NCBI RefSeq assembly: GCF_004210375.1
Contig: NC_134831.1
Coordinates: 47,154,035-47,218,034, forward strand
Direction: 5' to 3'
DNA: 64,000 nucleotides
From: Tachypleus tridentatus
Lineage: Eukaryota; Arthropoda; Merostomata; Xiphosura; Limulidae
The notes under the pieces were generated by a model. The model did no database searches and had not been told where the DNA came from. It was given only the letters and a program-made list of their open reading frames with translations. The position numbers and the translations under genes are program-made. The first letter of the stretch is position 1; each line of letters begins with the position of its first letter. This document shows, piece after piece, positions 1 through 12,414 of this stretch.

Positions 1-1804
1 ATTAACCATATCGACAATATACTTAAGTTTGGAAATGACTAAGTTATGCAAGAAGTCTAACAGGCAAAACTATGGAACCACACTTGATGATATTATCAAA
101 ACAAAGAAACGCCCAATCATAGAACAGGCATGTCTGGCTGGATAAACATACCACAGAAAGAGATAAATAAATTACAAACAATAAAGAACTGATTACTTAA
201 CAGCATCCTACAAAGTACGATGCAGCACATCATCCAAATTCATGCACAATTACTCAAACATTTAACTATCGTCAAGAGATTCTTGCATAATTCTCCAAAT
301 TACTTTATATGAAAAATATGCACAAAAATGACCTACTGTTAACTTGGCCGCTACTACATACATGATGGAAATAGACCTATACACCTTTCGCCATTTAACA
401 CATATTTTAGCAAAAAGAGTTAATCATGCCACCAAATGCTAGTCTAAACAACCTAGTTTTAACCGAAGTTGAAAACATTCAAAATAATTTTATATGTAAA
501 ATGCTCTTAAATTAGATTAGAACTGGTGAAATATGGATTATATCCTTCACTGATCGTGAAGTACAGGACTATGTACTATCGAACATTAGTGAAGGTGCAT
601 ACAACACATGAATGTAACTGCCAATACCAACATGGTCTTTGCCTTAAAGGGATCGAAGTAAGTGCGGTTTCCTCTGCCCCTCATGTTGTATCTACACACA
701 TTCTGCAACAACTGTATTACACGGTAGAGGAAGGAGAAATAAGTAAATGAACCTGACCTTTACTGGTCTCTAAAGACCTAAATCCCGACAAAAAGAAAGT
801 GACAACTGCTAACGCACTAAAGACAGTAGACATTACAACAACGCCATAGTAAATACAAACTTAATTAAAGCAGAATACCTTAAATACAAAACGCATCATG
901 AACGAAACATAAGATCAACACACCATTTGACACTGTATAGCACAACGATTTCAGGTTCCACATGTCAGAAATGGAAGAACCGTGCAGTATTATTCTGTCT
1001 CTTAAACATTTTGGAAAACAGAAAATGTAGAATAAATATTCATAAAACCTTCTCAGACTTATTTACTCTGGAGGCAGGAACAGATAGTTAACCCTATTCC
1101 ATTCTTCATGTAACTTAACAACATGTCTTTCAAACATCCAAATCACGAAGACTTTTCACAGTTTGCTGACGATGTAGAAGTCTTGAAAAGTGCCTCATCC
1201 CATCTATACAGTCCAAACAAACCAGAATAACTGAATATTTCCAAAATACAGCAATAAAATTAAAATAGTGGTCTTTACAAAATTAACGTAAAAATACCAC
1301 TATAATCTATCAAAACTATATGAGAACGGAGCACTTCCATATACTGCTATATATGCTAAATTCTCTGGCCTTACATATGATTCAAAACTAACATAAATAA
1401 ATAATTTCAACTACATCAAAATATGGCAATGTCCAAACTATGTTGGAGGTTAGCTGGTAAAAACAGTGAAGCAACTGCTGCCAATATAGTAAAAATATAT
1501 AAAATATATACGACTTTTAACAGGTGATCCAACTCCAGCATCGATAAATGTTGCACCAAAACTAGTACAAATAAAAACTACAAAAAATACATAATTTAAA
1601 TGTTCTCATCTTAACTTAAAATATGTGTGAATGCAATAATACCATTGGAATTATTAGCGAAGCATAGAACTTTATACAAACAAAGTGTTTGTTACCATAA
1701 TTACCGACATGGACATGGTCTTGAAAGAGGTCAGAGTGAGTGCACAAAGTTAGCTCTGATCGTCTTATACTTATTATTAAAACATTATTCAGGAATCTAC
1801 GACA
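1..1804. other. No gene recognised
   Basis: AT-rich sequence. The open frames here are short (under about 85 codons) and carry no motif, splice context or homology I recognise. No tRNA, repeat boundary or promoter could be supported. Confidence 0.6.
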
Positions 1805-1814
1805 TGTACAGGAG

Positions 1815-2067
1815 GGTTTGGTTTGTTCTGAATTTCGCAAAAAGCTGCAGAAAGGCTATTTGCACCAGCCGTCCCTAATTTAGCAGAGGGAAGGCAGCTA
1901 CTCATCACCATCCACCGCCAACTTTTACCAACGAATAGTGGGATTAACCATCACATTATAAGAACCTCAAGGTTTAAAAGGCGAGCATGTTTGGTGTGAT
2001 GTAGATTCGAAACTACGACCCTCAGATTACGAGTCGAGTGCCTCAACTGCTTGCCAGTGTCAGGCCA
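1815..2067 (-). repeat. tRNA-derived SINE, family 1 (near full length)
   Basis: Read on the minus strand, a tRNA-like head lies near 2067-1990. It contains CTCGTAATCTGAGGGT (anticodon-arm region) and a B-box-like TTCGAATCTAC. It is followed by a body and a tail ending in the T/G-rich run at 1815-1830 (an A/C-rich tail on the SINE strand). Four more copies occur in this window (3436, 4990, 47170, 58705). The 7-nt loop CTCGTAA suggests a tRNA-Thr(CGT) ancestor. RNA polymerase III transcription is expected for the family; this copy has drifted. Confidence 0.8.
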
Positions 2068-2504
2068 TGTACAGGAAGAAGGAAAAGCACCCGACCCTCC
2101 CAGGTTTTCAACGACCATATACCGACGCTGAGAGACGAAGACATGTCCATAATACTCTGACCCTGATGTGATATTCAAAGTCATATTCACCTGAAAAACT
2201 ACCATCTACCCTGGAGAAGGGGTAATAATTTAAACTTGACCTTCCTGATCTATAAAACCTAAACCGTAATCAAGAGAACAGCAGCAGTAACAAACAGCAT
2301 AGTTACTCCAGCCTTTTTGAACTTGTTGTCTACCATTTTAGTAACCAGAGTTTTTGGTAGGAACGTCATTTCGCAAAAGGATTGCAGAGATTTTTTGTTG
2401 TCATTTGAATTTAAGCAACAAGTAGCATAATGGATATCAATACGCTATTTTTAGCATTATAAGTTCGCAGACTTATGGCTGACAAAGTGAAAGCACTTAA
2501 AGAC

Positions 2505-2640
2505 CCCCAATTCAGTTGGAGACTTTATGGCTTTATTTACGTATATGTGTCAATCTTGCATGACTAGAAATGTTCAACAACAATTGGTATTTGTTCCACG
2601 ACTTTAAGGATAGCACCCCTGTAGGCAACCCGAAATGACA
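2505..2640. repeat. Unnamed dispersed repeat, copy A
   Basis: Resembles 6243-6400 in the same orientation (roughly three quarters identical by eye). Shared blocks include CAATTCAGTTG and TGACTAGAAATGT. No coding content or terminal repeats are visible, so the class is unknown. Confidence 0.55.
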
Positions 2641-3435
2641 TCCCTGGTTAAGGCCTCGTAGTTCTGTTGATTGGTATCTTTCTTCCATTTTTTCAGAAGA
2701 ACAAACAAGGAACTAAGCTTAGATACTAGCAGTTGCCCATGAAGTATGTTTAAAGACTTACAGATTCGGCTGACTTACAGTTAATGTTGATTCAACGAGT
2801 CATTACATTAAACTCGACTGTAACAATAATGCACTACAAATAGTACGTATAAAACACACCATATACATTTTGTTAAAACACTGGATGCTTGACAGCAAAG
2901 TAACTATTTTATGTACATACCCATAATTAAAATGTCCCAGAGCCTCCAGACGTTTGTAAAAATCGCGATTTAATTTCTACTTAAAACTTTTTAAAATCTG
3001 AAATGTAAGGCCAATTTCTAATACTCATAATTTTTGTCAGCCATTCTCATTTGCAAGTCAACAATGAAAAATATTTAATGAGTCTTTTTTCTTATATCGA
3101 GAACGTCCATGTATTCTTTGTTGATTTATGTGTTAGAATATTAAAATGACTTTACTTACTATATAGTTTTATCAAACACTGTTCACTATTAACAAAGAAA
3201 AGGGGTGGAAAGTTTGAAAGTCAATTCAATAAATAGATCTAGCCAAAGGCCTGTGATATATTTTTATAGATCCTTTAAGTCTAACTTCATCCTTTTAGTT
3301 ATACATTACAGATGGTCCACACTCCATTCACATACAAGAATACAAACATAAATTAAACTTACTTCATTTTTTTTAGCAAGCATGTACGTCATTTAAAAAA
3401 TCATATGATTTATTAAAAGTAAATTATATATCAAC
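2641..3435. other. No gene recognised
   Basis: AT-rich DNA with no open frame of note and no recognisable repeat. Confidence 0.5.
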
Positions 3436-3540
3436 TAGACGTCCTTTGCTGGGTTTGTTTTGAATTTCGAGCAAACCTGCATGTGAAGGATCTGAACTAC
3501 CTGTCCCAAATTTAGCAATGAAAGACTTGTGGAAGCTTGT
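3436..3540 (-). repeat. SINE family 1, tail-side fragment
   Basis: Matches the non-tRNA body and tail of the SINE at 1815-2067: the TTTGTTTTGAATTTCGAGCA and CCCAAATTTAGCA blocks. The tRNA head is missing, so this is a 5'-truncated or eroded copy. Confidence 0.6.
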
Positions 3541-4984
3541 CCCTACTAAATCTAGGTTAAAGTAGTTATTCTCATTAAAAGACGAGTTATATCTGTTACT
3601 ATTACAATGGAATCTCTTTCTAGAAGATGGGTTATGCATAATTTACAACAATTTTATGTCTTAGAATACTTCTTAAACTTTATGATAATACAAGTGTTTT
3701 ATCATTAAAATTATCTCAGAAAAATTATCTTGTTTATTATTATTTTTCGAATAGCTAACATTATCCAGTTTATCAATCATATCTGAATTTGCCGTAATGA
3801 TATATTATCATGCCGTAATTTTGTAACATTTACTTGCGTGGCGCTTTTGGTGTATTGCTATATAAAAGACGCACACCTAATGATTCTTGGCACGCGATGT
3901 ATTATGGGCGTTCTTTCTTGAGGGTTTTTGCGGTTTTATATATATATAAAAAAAAAAGTCAAGTTTTCGTTAGAAAAAGTTTTTGAAGTTTAGGTTGATT
4001 TGAGTTTTAAGACCATTTGAGACAGATTGCTGTATCGACTCTAAAGAATTTATGAACCTAGACATTAATCGTCGATTTTTGTAAGTTTAAGAATTATTCT
4101 CGACTTTTTGTAACATTGTGTAAGATATGTTACTTTTGAAAGCATCGACAAGTTTTAGTGCAGACGACATTTTGGCAGTGAAATGTTTTGTAGCCGAACA
4201 TTAGCGTAACTTGGATTTTTTTTAAATTTACTAACTGGAAGTGAATTTCGACATACTACAGTTTGAAGTGACTGCCATTAATTTGAAGAAATCGTTTCTA
4301 TGTACAATTACCTAAAATGTTATTTTTTTGTATTAAATCTTTAGTTAATTATTGTATACAATTAATATATGTTTGTGATTTTTTCATCTGTAAAAGTACA
4401 AAATTTGCAGAGTTGTCTTATTTTGTCTGTTTTTTAGTTATTATACAGTACAGTAATATGGATCGTAAAAAAACAACCTTTATTCAGTTAAACATTCAGC
4501 TTATGGATGATTTAGGAAATTAGATAAACTTCTTCAGTATATACTAATACGTAAACGTTTTATTTTATATCGTCAATTGAAGGCCTACGATTCTCATATA
4601 TATCCATTTGCAATCCAAACACAAAACGAAACGTAAGATTGCCATATAAATTGCCAGTTCTGCCAAATTAATAACACAAAAAACTCAAAACATTTTAATG
4701 ATGACAAAATGTTCGATAGACAAATACAATTTTAAACTGATATTTAATTTTAAAATATTGAACAAATATGATTAAAATGCTTATTACTGTTATATAACAA
4801 AGTATTAATTACTGATAATTTTATTAATTTGTCTCGGTCTTACGTTGAATGTTATCTGATAAATTCAAACAGGCATTTCGTCCGGCAGAAGAAATGTAAA
4901 GAAATATTCAATGAACGAATACAATAACTCACACTTTCTTGATTTTCTCAGAGAATAATGAGGAAAAAACGAGAGATTAAAAGG
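3541..4984. other. No gene recognised; isolated TATA-like motif
   Basis: A TATAAAAG stretch at 3861-3868 sits about 30 nt upstream of slightly GC-richer sequence, but no coding exon or conserved RNA follows. The 68-codon frame at 4317-4523 is low-complexity and hydrophobic, without a motif. I make no promoter call. Confidence 0.45.
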
Positions 4985-4989
4985 TAATT

Positions 4990-5237
4990 CCATACATATG
5001 GATAGGGTTTTAGGGTGCTCGAATCCTCGTCAAACGAAATGTGCTTGCCATTTCAGCTGTAGGTGTGTTGTATGTGATGGCCAATCCCACTATTCGTTGA
5101 AAAAAGGGTAAAGTAAACGTTGGCAGTGAATGTTGATGACTAGCTGCCTTCCCTCTAGTTTTACACTGTTAAATTAGGGGCGGCTAGCACAGATAGCCCT
5201 CATATAGCTATGCGCAAAATTAAAAAAACAAACAATC
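4990..5237 (+). repeat. SINE family 1 (plus-strand copy)
   Basis: Plus-strand orientation: a degraded tRNA head (TCGAATCCTCGTC) near 5010-5040, then the GGCCAATCCCACTATTCGTTG body, CTAGCTGCCTTCCCTCTAG, and an A/C-rich tail at 5219-5237. Heavily mutated at the head. Confidence 0.75.
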
Positions 5238-6242
5238 GATACAAATATATACGTACATACAGAGTCTTAAGCTATGTATTCAATGTTTTAATTTAGATGT
5301 AAGCTAGAGAGCACATAGGGTTAAGATTCAACAAATAATACCAAAATCTAAATATCATCAATACAGATATATTTAAACAATTAATTCATTTGAGTAGAAG
5401 TGCATTAGAATTCACAGAAGTTATATACTGGGTAATCGCGTATATTCAATGTTTGTAGTATGTGAAGTTAATCGTTCGACTAACACATAAATTCCGCTGA
5501 AATGAAAACGTTATTTGTGAAATCACGCCTACAACTGTGTACACGTAATGTTCTCTGTAGCAAACGGCATGGAAGAAATAAAACTAATTTATGATTAGCT
5601 TTGTATTAAGTTTGTCAAATAATCTCAAAGAACTCGCCTAATGATATTAGTGCAATATAAATGTGTGTGTGTATTAATGTTTGGGAAAATCAAACCTCAT
5701 ACAGAGGTTTTCGACGTTAAAGAGAATTAAAACATTTTTGCAGAATACCATGGTGAATGACAGGCTATCCACCTTAACAATGATATCGATTTAAAATCAA
5801 ATATTCACGGAAATGAAGGGCTTTTCACAGAAAAAGTAAAGAATGCCTTTGCTACCTCATAAAGTCGTCGCATAGATTTCATTTTCAAGTAATATTGTAT
5901 GAATCCATGAATATCAGCAAATAAATATTGATGATGTACACGAGGTAAGCCAAATATGTAATTTTCTCTAAGCGATATAGAAGAACCTGAAGTCCCCTAA
6001 TATATTCTGCCATTAGTTGACACTGTTCCAAGGTCTTATTTTTATTCTTATCAAAAATGTAAACACATGATGGTCGGTAAAATCTTCATACGAAATCTAA
6101 TAACTAAGCAAGATATGGATCTTATTTCACTGAATTACTTATTTTCTATGTTAACATAAATATATAAGATAAAAAATTTGGATAAAAATACCTGATGCTA
6201 TTAAACTTATATCAAAATATTTTTATTATATTTATATTAACC
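5238..6242. other. No gene recognised
   Basis: AT-rich DNA without a credible open frame, RNA gene or recognisable mobile element. Confidence 0.5.
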
Positions 6243-6400
6243 CACAATTCAGTTGAGACAATATATTATGGCTTCATTTGCGTATGTGTATTAATCTTAT
6301 CTGACTAGAAATGTCCAACAAAAACTGCTATTTGATCCCCAAGTTTGGGAGTTGATGCCTTTATAAAACAACACGAAATAGCAGTGGGCGTCAAGACAGT
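6243..6400. repeat. Unnamed dispersed repeat, copy B
   Basis: Same-orientation relative of 2505-2640. Similarity covers about 140-150 bp and fades at both ends without inverted or direct terminal repeats. Confidence 0.55.
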
Positions 6401-7558
6401 GGCATTGTGATATTTACTGCAGTAACATGGACTATGACTGCAACTTTATTTTTTATACTTAACTGTGAACTTGGTATATTATAAATATAGCCTAAAGTCA
6501 CAAAAAGGCGTAAAACGAAGGGGACAACGAGCAGCCCTGACGAAATACCTGTAAGATGGGAAAGGAAGACGCCAGATACCCGTTAATCAAGAGCCTACTC
6601 GAAGCAGTCGCGTACAAGACTTGCACGTACTGGACAAAAACTGGAGGAAGGCCACACCTCCCCAGAATGAACTACAGAAAGCCATGGTGAACTCGATCAA
6701 AAGCCTTGTTCTGATCGAGGGATACAAAGACAGCAGGGATATCCCGATCCATGATGTAGTGGAACAGGTCTCTGAGAAGCACAGATTTCATTGGATACTT
6801 CTGCACGCCACATGTCTGAGCGCTGTGAACCAAGGAAGGCATAACCTCACCCAAACGGGCACACAGGACCTTAGAAGTAATCTTTGCATCCACGTTCAGG
6901 AGAGAAATGGGTCGCCAAGAGGAAAGATCTTCAGACTGGCTGGTATCCTTACAGATAAGTTTAATTAGCCCATCCAGCACCCTGGTGGCAGAGACCCCTC
7001 AGCCAGACAGTTGTTAAAAAGTTGGACGAAGGAGGGTCCGACGACGTGCCACACGTGGCTGTAAAATTCCACCGGCAGCCCATCCAGCCCAGGACACTTA
7101 CCAAGCGGCATGGACCGAATGGCCAACCAACTTTCACCCAAGGAGACTGGTTTCACCAGCTGGTCATGAAAGGAAAGATTGAGGGAGGGCAAAAACCGAG
7201 TAATGTTGTCCCACAACCCCTTGTCTATGGGCAAAGCCGAAAACAAACAGCGATGTCCAGAATGTCAGATGTCGATTGACCATTCTCCAACACCAGACTG
7301 GAGATGTCTGGTTTTAGCCATCTCCCATACCTTGCACAACAGAACTCTGGTGGCAGTTCTGGGATCGAGCAACTTGATCAGACTAGAGATGCTTTCCACA
7401 CAGAACAGTTTGGAATAATCCAAATTGATGTCCCGATGGAGTGTCTCAGTGTTCGAGAAAACCCAGCAAACCGTCAGTCTGGCACAAAGCAAGGCAGCCA
7501 AGGTATCCTGATTGCCCTGCAAGGCCAGGCAGCGGGACCACAAAAGCCACATGCCAGA

Positions 7559-7672
7559 CACACGAAAACATTGCAAAACTGCACGGATATTACACAACAC
7601 ACGACCACGATTCACTGATAAAGCTGAATACGATACAGCACATGGTTAAAAACAACACAAACACTTGGAATG
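7559..7672. repeat. Direct repeat inside the LINE, copy 1
   Basis: About 112 bp nearly identical to 8119-8230 in the same orientation, 560 bp away. Both contain GCAAAACTGCACGGATAT and CGACCACGATTCACTGATAA. Confidence 0.85.
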
Positions 7673-8118
7673 AACTGCTCTCGAACAAGGGCAAGCAAAT
7701 CGGCTCCAACCACATCCTCAGCAAGGAGGGAGACGTTGAGCCTCCACACACCGAGGCCCTGAAAAATGGGGACAAAATCCCAGAAAGTGGTGAGAAGTGC
7801 CCAATGGTCAGACACATGAAACGAGACATCCCCAACATGTCCTTAACAAAGCGTCATGGCACCATTCATACGGAGCCAACCGAAGAGTCACCCACTTAAT
7901 GTTCATTCCGGCCTGCTCCACGGGCACACGTTGGTCTCTGAATTGAAAATCTCCTTCGTCCAACAGAGTCCAGGCATATGTGGCCGACGCCATTGTCGCC
8001 ACATATCGCTCATTTCCAAAATGTTCGAGACATTCCACCTGGCAACCCCCACGGCAACATTTAAGGCATCAATGACCACCTAGGGTAGCCATACAGAACT
8101 ACACAACATGTACACAGA

Positions 8119-8230
8119 CACAAGAAAACACTGCAAAACTGCACGGATATCACACAACACACGACCACGATTCACTGATAAAGCCGAATATGATACACCA
8201 CATGGTTAAAAACAACACAAACACCTGGAA
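8119..8230. repeat. Direct repeat inside the LINE, copy 2
   Basis: Partner of 7559-7672. It forms the outer 5' edge of the LINE fragment, where the Tc1 sequence begins, so the LINE is either rearranged or two overlapping copies. Confidence 0.85.
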
Positions 8231-9177
8231 CAGGCACGGCGAACGACTGTACCAAAAAACACGAAACCACTCGGAGATTACCCAGGCGGAATGCAGCTCA
8301 AGAACAATAAGATGGCATCTACGAGAGAAAAGCTTTAAAAACCGTAAACGTCTTCAAAGGCCACACCTCCTTCCACACCACGAAACAGCTCGGTTAAACT
8401 TTGCTGAGAAGCATTAAACATGGGACATAGCAAAGTGGACGAAGGTTTTGTTCTCTGATGAGAAAAATTTTAACCTGGATGGTCCAGATGGCTTCCAACG
8501 TTACTGGCATTATAAGGATATTCCATCGGAGACATTTTCTACATAATACAGTGGAGGAGGTTCCATCATGATCTGGGGTGCTTTCAAATTCCATAGGACA
8601 ATGGAGCTTCAGGTTATACAGGCGTTTCAAATAGCAGCTGGCTACAATGGCATGTTGGAGAGAGCATCCTTATTGACTGAAGGCCTTAGCTTGTGTGGAA
8701 ATGACTGGATCTTTCAGCAGGACAATGCTGCAAACCTGTTTGGGGGTGGATGGCAAGGGAAGTCTATAGAAATGAACATCAATTCCAAACAGTGCATGAT
8801 CTTCGTGAAGCCATCTTCACCACTTGGAATAACATTCCAGCCAGACTTCTGCAAATGTATATCTCAACCGTGCCAAAGTGAGTGTTTGCAGTTATTCGCA
8901 ATGACGACTGTGCAACTCACTACTGAGACCTCTTGTTCGGCATTTCCTACCCTGTTTAGGACTTCTTTTTGGTATGGTCTTAAACTTTTGACCAGCTAGT
9001 ATTTAGGCTAATTTCATGGTGTTCACATTTTCCCTATTAAATGCTAAAAAGTTTTTCATTTTCCCTTTTCTTATTTTCATCTTACGAAGCTCTACTCTAA
9101 TAAGTGGTTGAGTCTAACAACGCAAAATGCATATTTTTTCTTCATGTTCATTGGGCTTAAGATTTTAGCCAGCAGTG
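8231..9177 (+). mobile_element. Tc1-like transposon, 5'-truncated and internally deleted
   Basis: Tc1 transposase from the middle of the protein onward. Recognisable parts are [20 protein letters not shown] near 8450-8510 with the first catalytic-region Asp, GGGSIMIWGAF near 8555, and DWIFQQDNAA near 8705-8735 with the second Asp. The right end, AGATTTTAGCCAGCAGTG, stops at 9177 and is followed by TA. The left end is missing. Just after QQDNAA the sequence jumps to the GGGGTGGATGGCAAGGGAAG region, so roughly 80 bp including the third catalytic region is lost compared with the related copy at 23460-24171. This copy cannot encode a complete transposase. Confidence 0.85.
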
Positions 9178-9379
9178 TATATTTGTAATGAGAACTTTAA
9201 AATTATAAACTGTTGTGTTTAGTTTTTCAGATAAAAAGAACAGTAGAATTGGTATGTTACCACTGCTAAAGAATATTTGAGATAACATTGTTTTGTATTA
9301 TATATAAAAGCCATAAAAGATAGAAAACTAAAGTGTTTTGTGTCCCACATATAAATCAGTATTTGTTAGTACTTTGAGA

Positions 9380-9500
9380 TATAGTGTCACAGCGGGATGT
9401 CTGAAAGTGTTATAACATGAAAAACCATGTTTCGATATTCATGGTGGGCGTAGCACAGAGATCACCTATTGTGGAGCCTTGTCCTTAAAAAAATTTTGTT
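9380..9500 (+). repeat. SINE family 2 fragment
   Basis: Contains a B-box-like TTTCGATATTCATGG followed by GGTGGGCGTAGCACAGA and a GTGGAGCCTTGTCCTT tail. Resembles 33640-33755 and, on the other strand, 53583-53640. This is a second tRNA-headed SINE family, distinct from family 1. Confidence 0.6.
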
Positions 9501-9519
9501 TTTGCTTTCAAATAATATC

Positions 9520-10088
9520 TGATCAACCATTCAAAACAACCAACCATAAGAAAACAACAGACTCAGACAGAAACTACCACCTTGCAAGACAAGCTAACAC
9601 ATATATCTGTACCATAAAGGAAGAAAACAACTCAAACCCTCCTACCATCAGACAGTCAAGACCAACCACTTTCCACCTACAATAAACCTAAAACACACTA
9701 TCCATCTACATGAGCTACAACCTTTTCAGCCCTACAAGCCAGACCCAATTGCTGCCCCCTTCTCATCAAACTCACTTAACAGTTTATTCACAGACATCTC
9801 CACTGATTTTTCCACCCAACCATACGACCTAACAAATGAACACTCATATTTTGCCCACCAACCAGTGACACAAAAAATTCAACTCCAATGAGATTCCCTA
9901 TCAACACGAATAAACCACTGACAAACATCTCCAGACTAAAAAAAATACCGATTGCGCTAAGTATTCAACAGCATCGCCTATCACTCTCCTTCTATAATAC
10001 TTCTTCATATCAACCTGGCATTGGTAATGGATTGGAGCTTTACCAGTGAAAGTGGGTTTTCTCGGGATACTCCCATTTCTCGACCTTT
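9520..10088 (+). mobile_element. Jockey-like LINE remnant (C/A-rich tail plus start of 3' UTR)
   Basis: A C/A-rich, T-poor strand rich in Thr, Pro and Asn codons ends in CAGTGAAAGTGGGTTTTCTC at about 10045-10064. That motif also opens the 3' UTRs of the ORF1-only LINE (about 27137) and the Jockey-like LINE (about 52097). Homology stops at about 10088. It may be a second ORF1-only copy, because no RT is visible upstream, but it is too eroded to be sure. Confidence 0.5.
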
Positions 10089-10127
10089 CCTTAACATTTG
10101 CAGATGATGTTTCTTCCATCAAAAGTA

Positions 10128-11150
10128 TCAGGTCGTCCCTTAAGTAATGTCCAATTTTAGGTTCAGAAAAAAAGAGAAAGTATTTCAAATGCTTTTAATA
10201 TTATTTAATCAATAATGTGTGTTCCATTATTATTAATTCTTCCTGCTAACAATTCACAAGCTTCTGAATGCCATTTCTATAAAATTCTTGGAGTCTGGAG
10301 GAAAATAATGTAGAGAGGGTGGTTTTGACATATTTAAGTGTTCCAAGTTCTTTTCCATCAAAATAGTTTCGCAAATTTCGAAATAAATGATAATCAGAGA
10401 GGGCAAGGTCTGGAGAATAAGGAGGATGTGGAAGTTTTTCCCAGTCTAGCTCTTCAATCTTTGCAGATATAATCCTTGCTGTATGGGGCCTTGCATTATC
10501 CTGGTGTGCCACAACAACTTTACGATTGATCGAAGCAGGCCTCTTTTCTTTCAGTTAAATATTCAAGCACTCTAACCGTTGGCAATATAAATTTGATGCA
10601 ATCATGACACTGAGTGGCAGCAACTCAAAATTGATCCCACCAACAATATCCCATGAAACGTTTAACAAGACTTTCCTAGGGTGGAAGTCCATTTTGGACT
10701 GTGCTTAGCATTTTTATAATATATCCATTTTTCATCTCCAGTCACTAACCTGTCCCAAAAAGTTGAGTTACATTCACAAAATGCAGAGAAGTGCAAATGT
10801 CAACTCTTGCTCTAAGTTTGGCTTCTGTGAAATCATAGGGGACCCACTTTCCAAGTTTTGACACTTTTTCAAGCTGTTGCAAATGACAATGAACTGTTGA
10901 ACTAGCTTTTGTACTAGATCTTCAACTATTACAGCACAATCTTCATCAAGTGCAGCGAGCAGCGAGTCATCATTAAACTCAACAGGATGACCTGAACATG
11001 GCACATCACATAAGCTGTAGTCACCTGGTCTGAACTTCTGAAACCATTTTCGACATTTTCTTTTATTTAGAGACTCCGCGCCATAAACACCTTGAATATG
11101 GCATGTGTTATAAAAAACTATCGCATATAGAGGGCAGCACAAAATAGGAA
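10128..11150 (-). mobile_element. mariner transposon, 5'-truncated
   Basis: On the minus strand the N-terminal HTH region (KCRKWFQKFRPGDYSL near 11050) is followed by a GDEKW-type block near 10745-10700, HQDNARPHTA near 10505-10475 and YSPDLALSDYHLF near 10430-10390. The last two Asp are 34 residues apart (DD34D), and the frame ends LQEFYRNGIQKLVNC at 10246. The 3' inverted repeat TCAGGTCGTCCCTTAAG begins at 10128, directly after TA. The other repeat is not visible near 11150-11340. The coding region is broken between 10512 and 10774, so the element is inactive. Confidence 0.85.
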
Positions 11151-11553
11151 AAGCTGATCTTGTAAAAGGTGTTTGAGAATAATAGGAAGTGTTTTACAAT
11201 ATTTTCTACATTTAACAATGTGGGGAAATATTAATGGAAGAGTAAAAAAAATTATTTAAACAGTATGTGCTTTTTTACATAGGAAAGTCACATTGGTATA
11301 TATTTTGTATTCACTGAGGGGGATCGAACTTTTGATTTTAGCATTACAAATTCAAAAACTTACATCTATTTCATCAGGAGTCGTTTAATTAGAAACACCA
11401 TAAGAAATATCCAGCCATGTTTTCTTGTGATATCAATCTTGTTACCAAATTTATAACATTTGCTTTACCTCTCACACTTTTGCAGCACAAATGGCATATT
11501 TTATAATGAATTACGTTTCAAGGTGATTTGAATAACTTCAAGGTGGTTGATAA
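11151..11553. other. No gene recognised; left target site of the hAT element at its end
   Basis: AT-rich DNA. It ends with the 8-bp target duplication GTTGATAA at 11546-11553. Confidence 0.6.
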
Positions 11554-12414
11554 CAGTGGCGGCGCCAAGGGGAACTTGAGCCTCCCAAAAATGAGCCAAG
11601 CCCCCCTCAGCTCTCCAATATTGTTAGTTACATATATTCATAAAATATGAAAAACACAATCGTCGTTGTTGCTTAACAATTAATATAAAAGAGACATAGA
11701 TCTGTATAACTCAACGTCTTCATCAAGATGGAAATATGTGTCATGCGTCCCATGGCAACGTACTGAATGCACTGAAACTCATGCGCTGTATTGCCACTCC
11801 CTGTGTAATGCCATTCTGTCTTGAGCTTTGACGAAGTTTGGACAACCACGTTGATTTCAAGTTACGATAGATCATCAAGGATTTTATTTGATAAACCAAA
11901 AGTTTCACAGGTATTTGCCCATTAATTTCATTTATCTTTTATTGAAAAGTAAAACATAGTATGCATGTATCAGTGTATGGTATATAGGTCAAAACTATAA
12001 AGTATTTAGCCGGTGTTGTGTCCTCTGTGAGATCATTTTGCACTGTGTATCAGCCATCCAAAATTGTACTGATGATTGTGGCATACACTTAAAATTGTGA
12101 CTTATAATCCAGTTAATGTTATACTTATGATTAGATAATAACCTTACATGTTGACTGACCAAATAATATTTCTAAACAATTTTAGAATGAATTTTGAAAT
12201 TGTCATTGGGCTATTTAGAAATGCCTAATTTAATATAATATAGTAGTTACATTATTGTAACAGGTGCTTGTCACACTTATGATAATAAGAACACTATCAC
12301 AGTCACAGTTTAGCCTATATGAATAAAGTGAACTTATGAAAAAAACCAGCCTTTCTGTGAAGGTCAACTGCAATTTAGACATTTTGTTTTGGTGCTACTA
12401 TGGCCTTTCAATAT

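Larger units (their letters stand above)
6600..8230 (-). mobile_element. L1/Tx1-like LINE fragment (ORF1 piece, endonuclease end, RT)
   Basis: Read on the minus strand. A segment at 8038-7850 resembles a Tx1-type ORF1 (VTLRLAPYEWCHDALLR). Next is the end of an AP endonuclease (VSDHWALL) leading into GVWRLNVSLL at 7815-7700. The linker and RT follow: CPGLDGLPVEFYSHVW near 7090, SSWRPISLLNVDAKI near 6910, and SLDQNKAFDRV near 6690, which is RT motif A. The element stops before motif C, so the YxDD box and C-terminus are absent. ORF1 running almost straight into the endonuclease end implies a large internal deletion. Several stops and frame changes mark it as dead. The clade assignment rests on motif style only. 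Confidence 0.75.

Noticed and set aside
526-1860. Open frames at 526-750 and 1627-1878 look faintly related (shared TACC.ACATGG and AAGTAAGTGC-like blocks)
   Set aside because: Similarity is confined to about 45 bp with gaps and is not convincing by eye in this base composition; no coding motif in either.
1990-2067. Free-standing tRNA gene
   Set aside because: It is the head of a SINE: arms are mispaired, and the body and tail of the family follow directly.
3861-3868. TATAAAAG as a promoter
   Set aside because: No exon, initiator context or conserved RNA follows; TATA-like strings are common in this AT-rich DNA.
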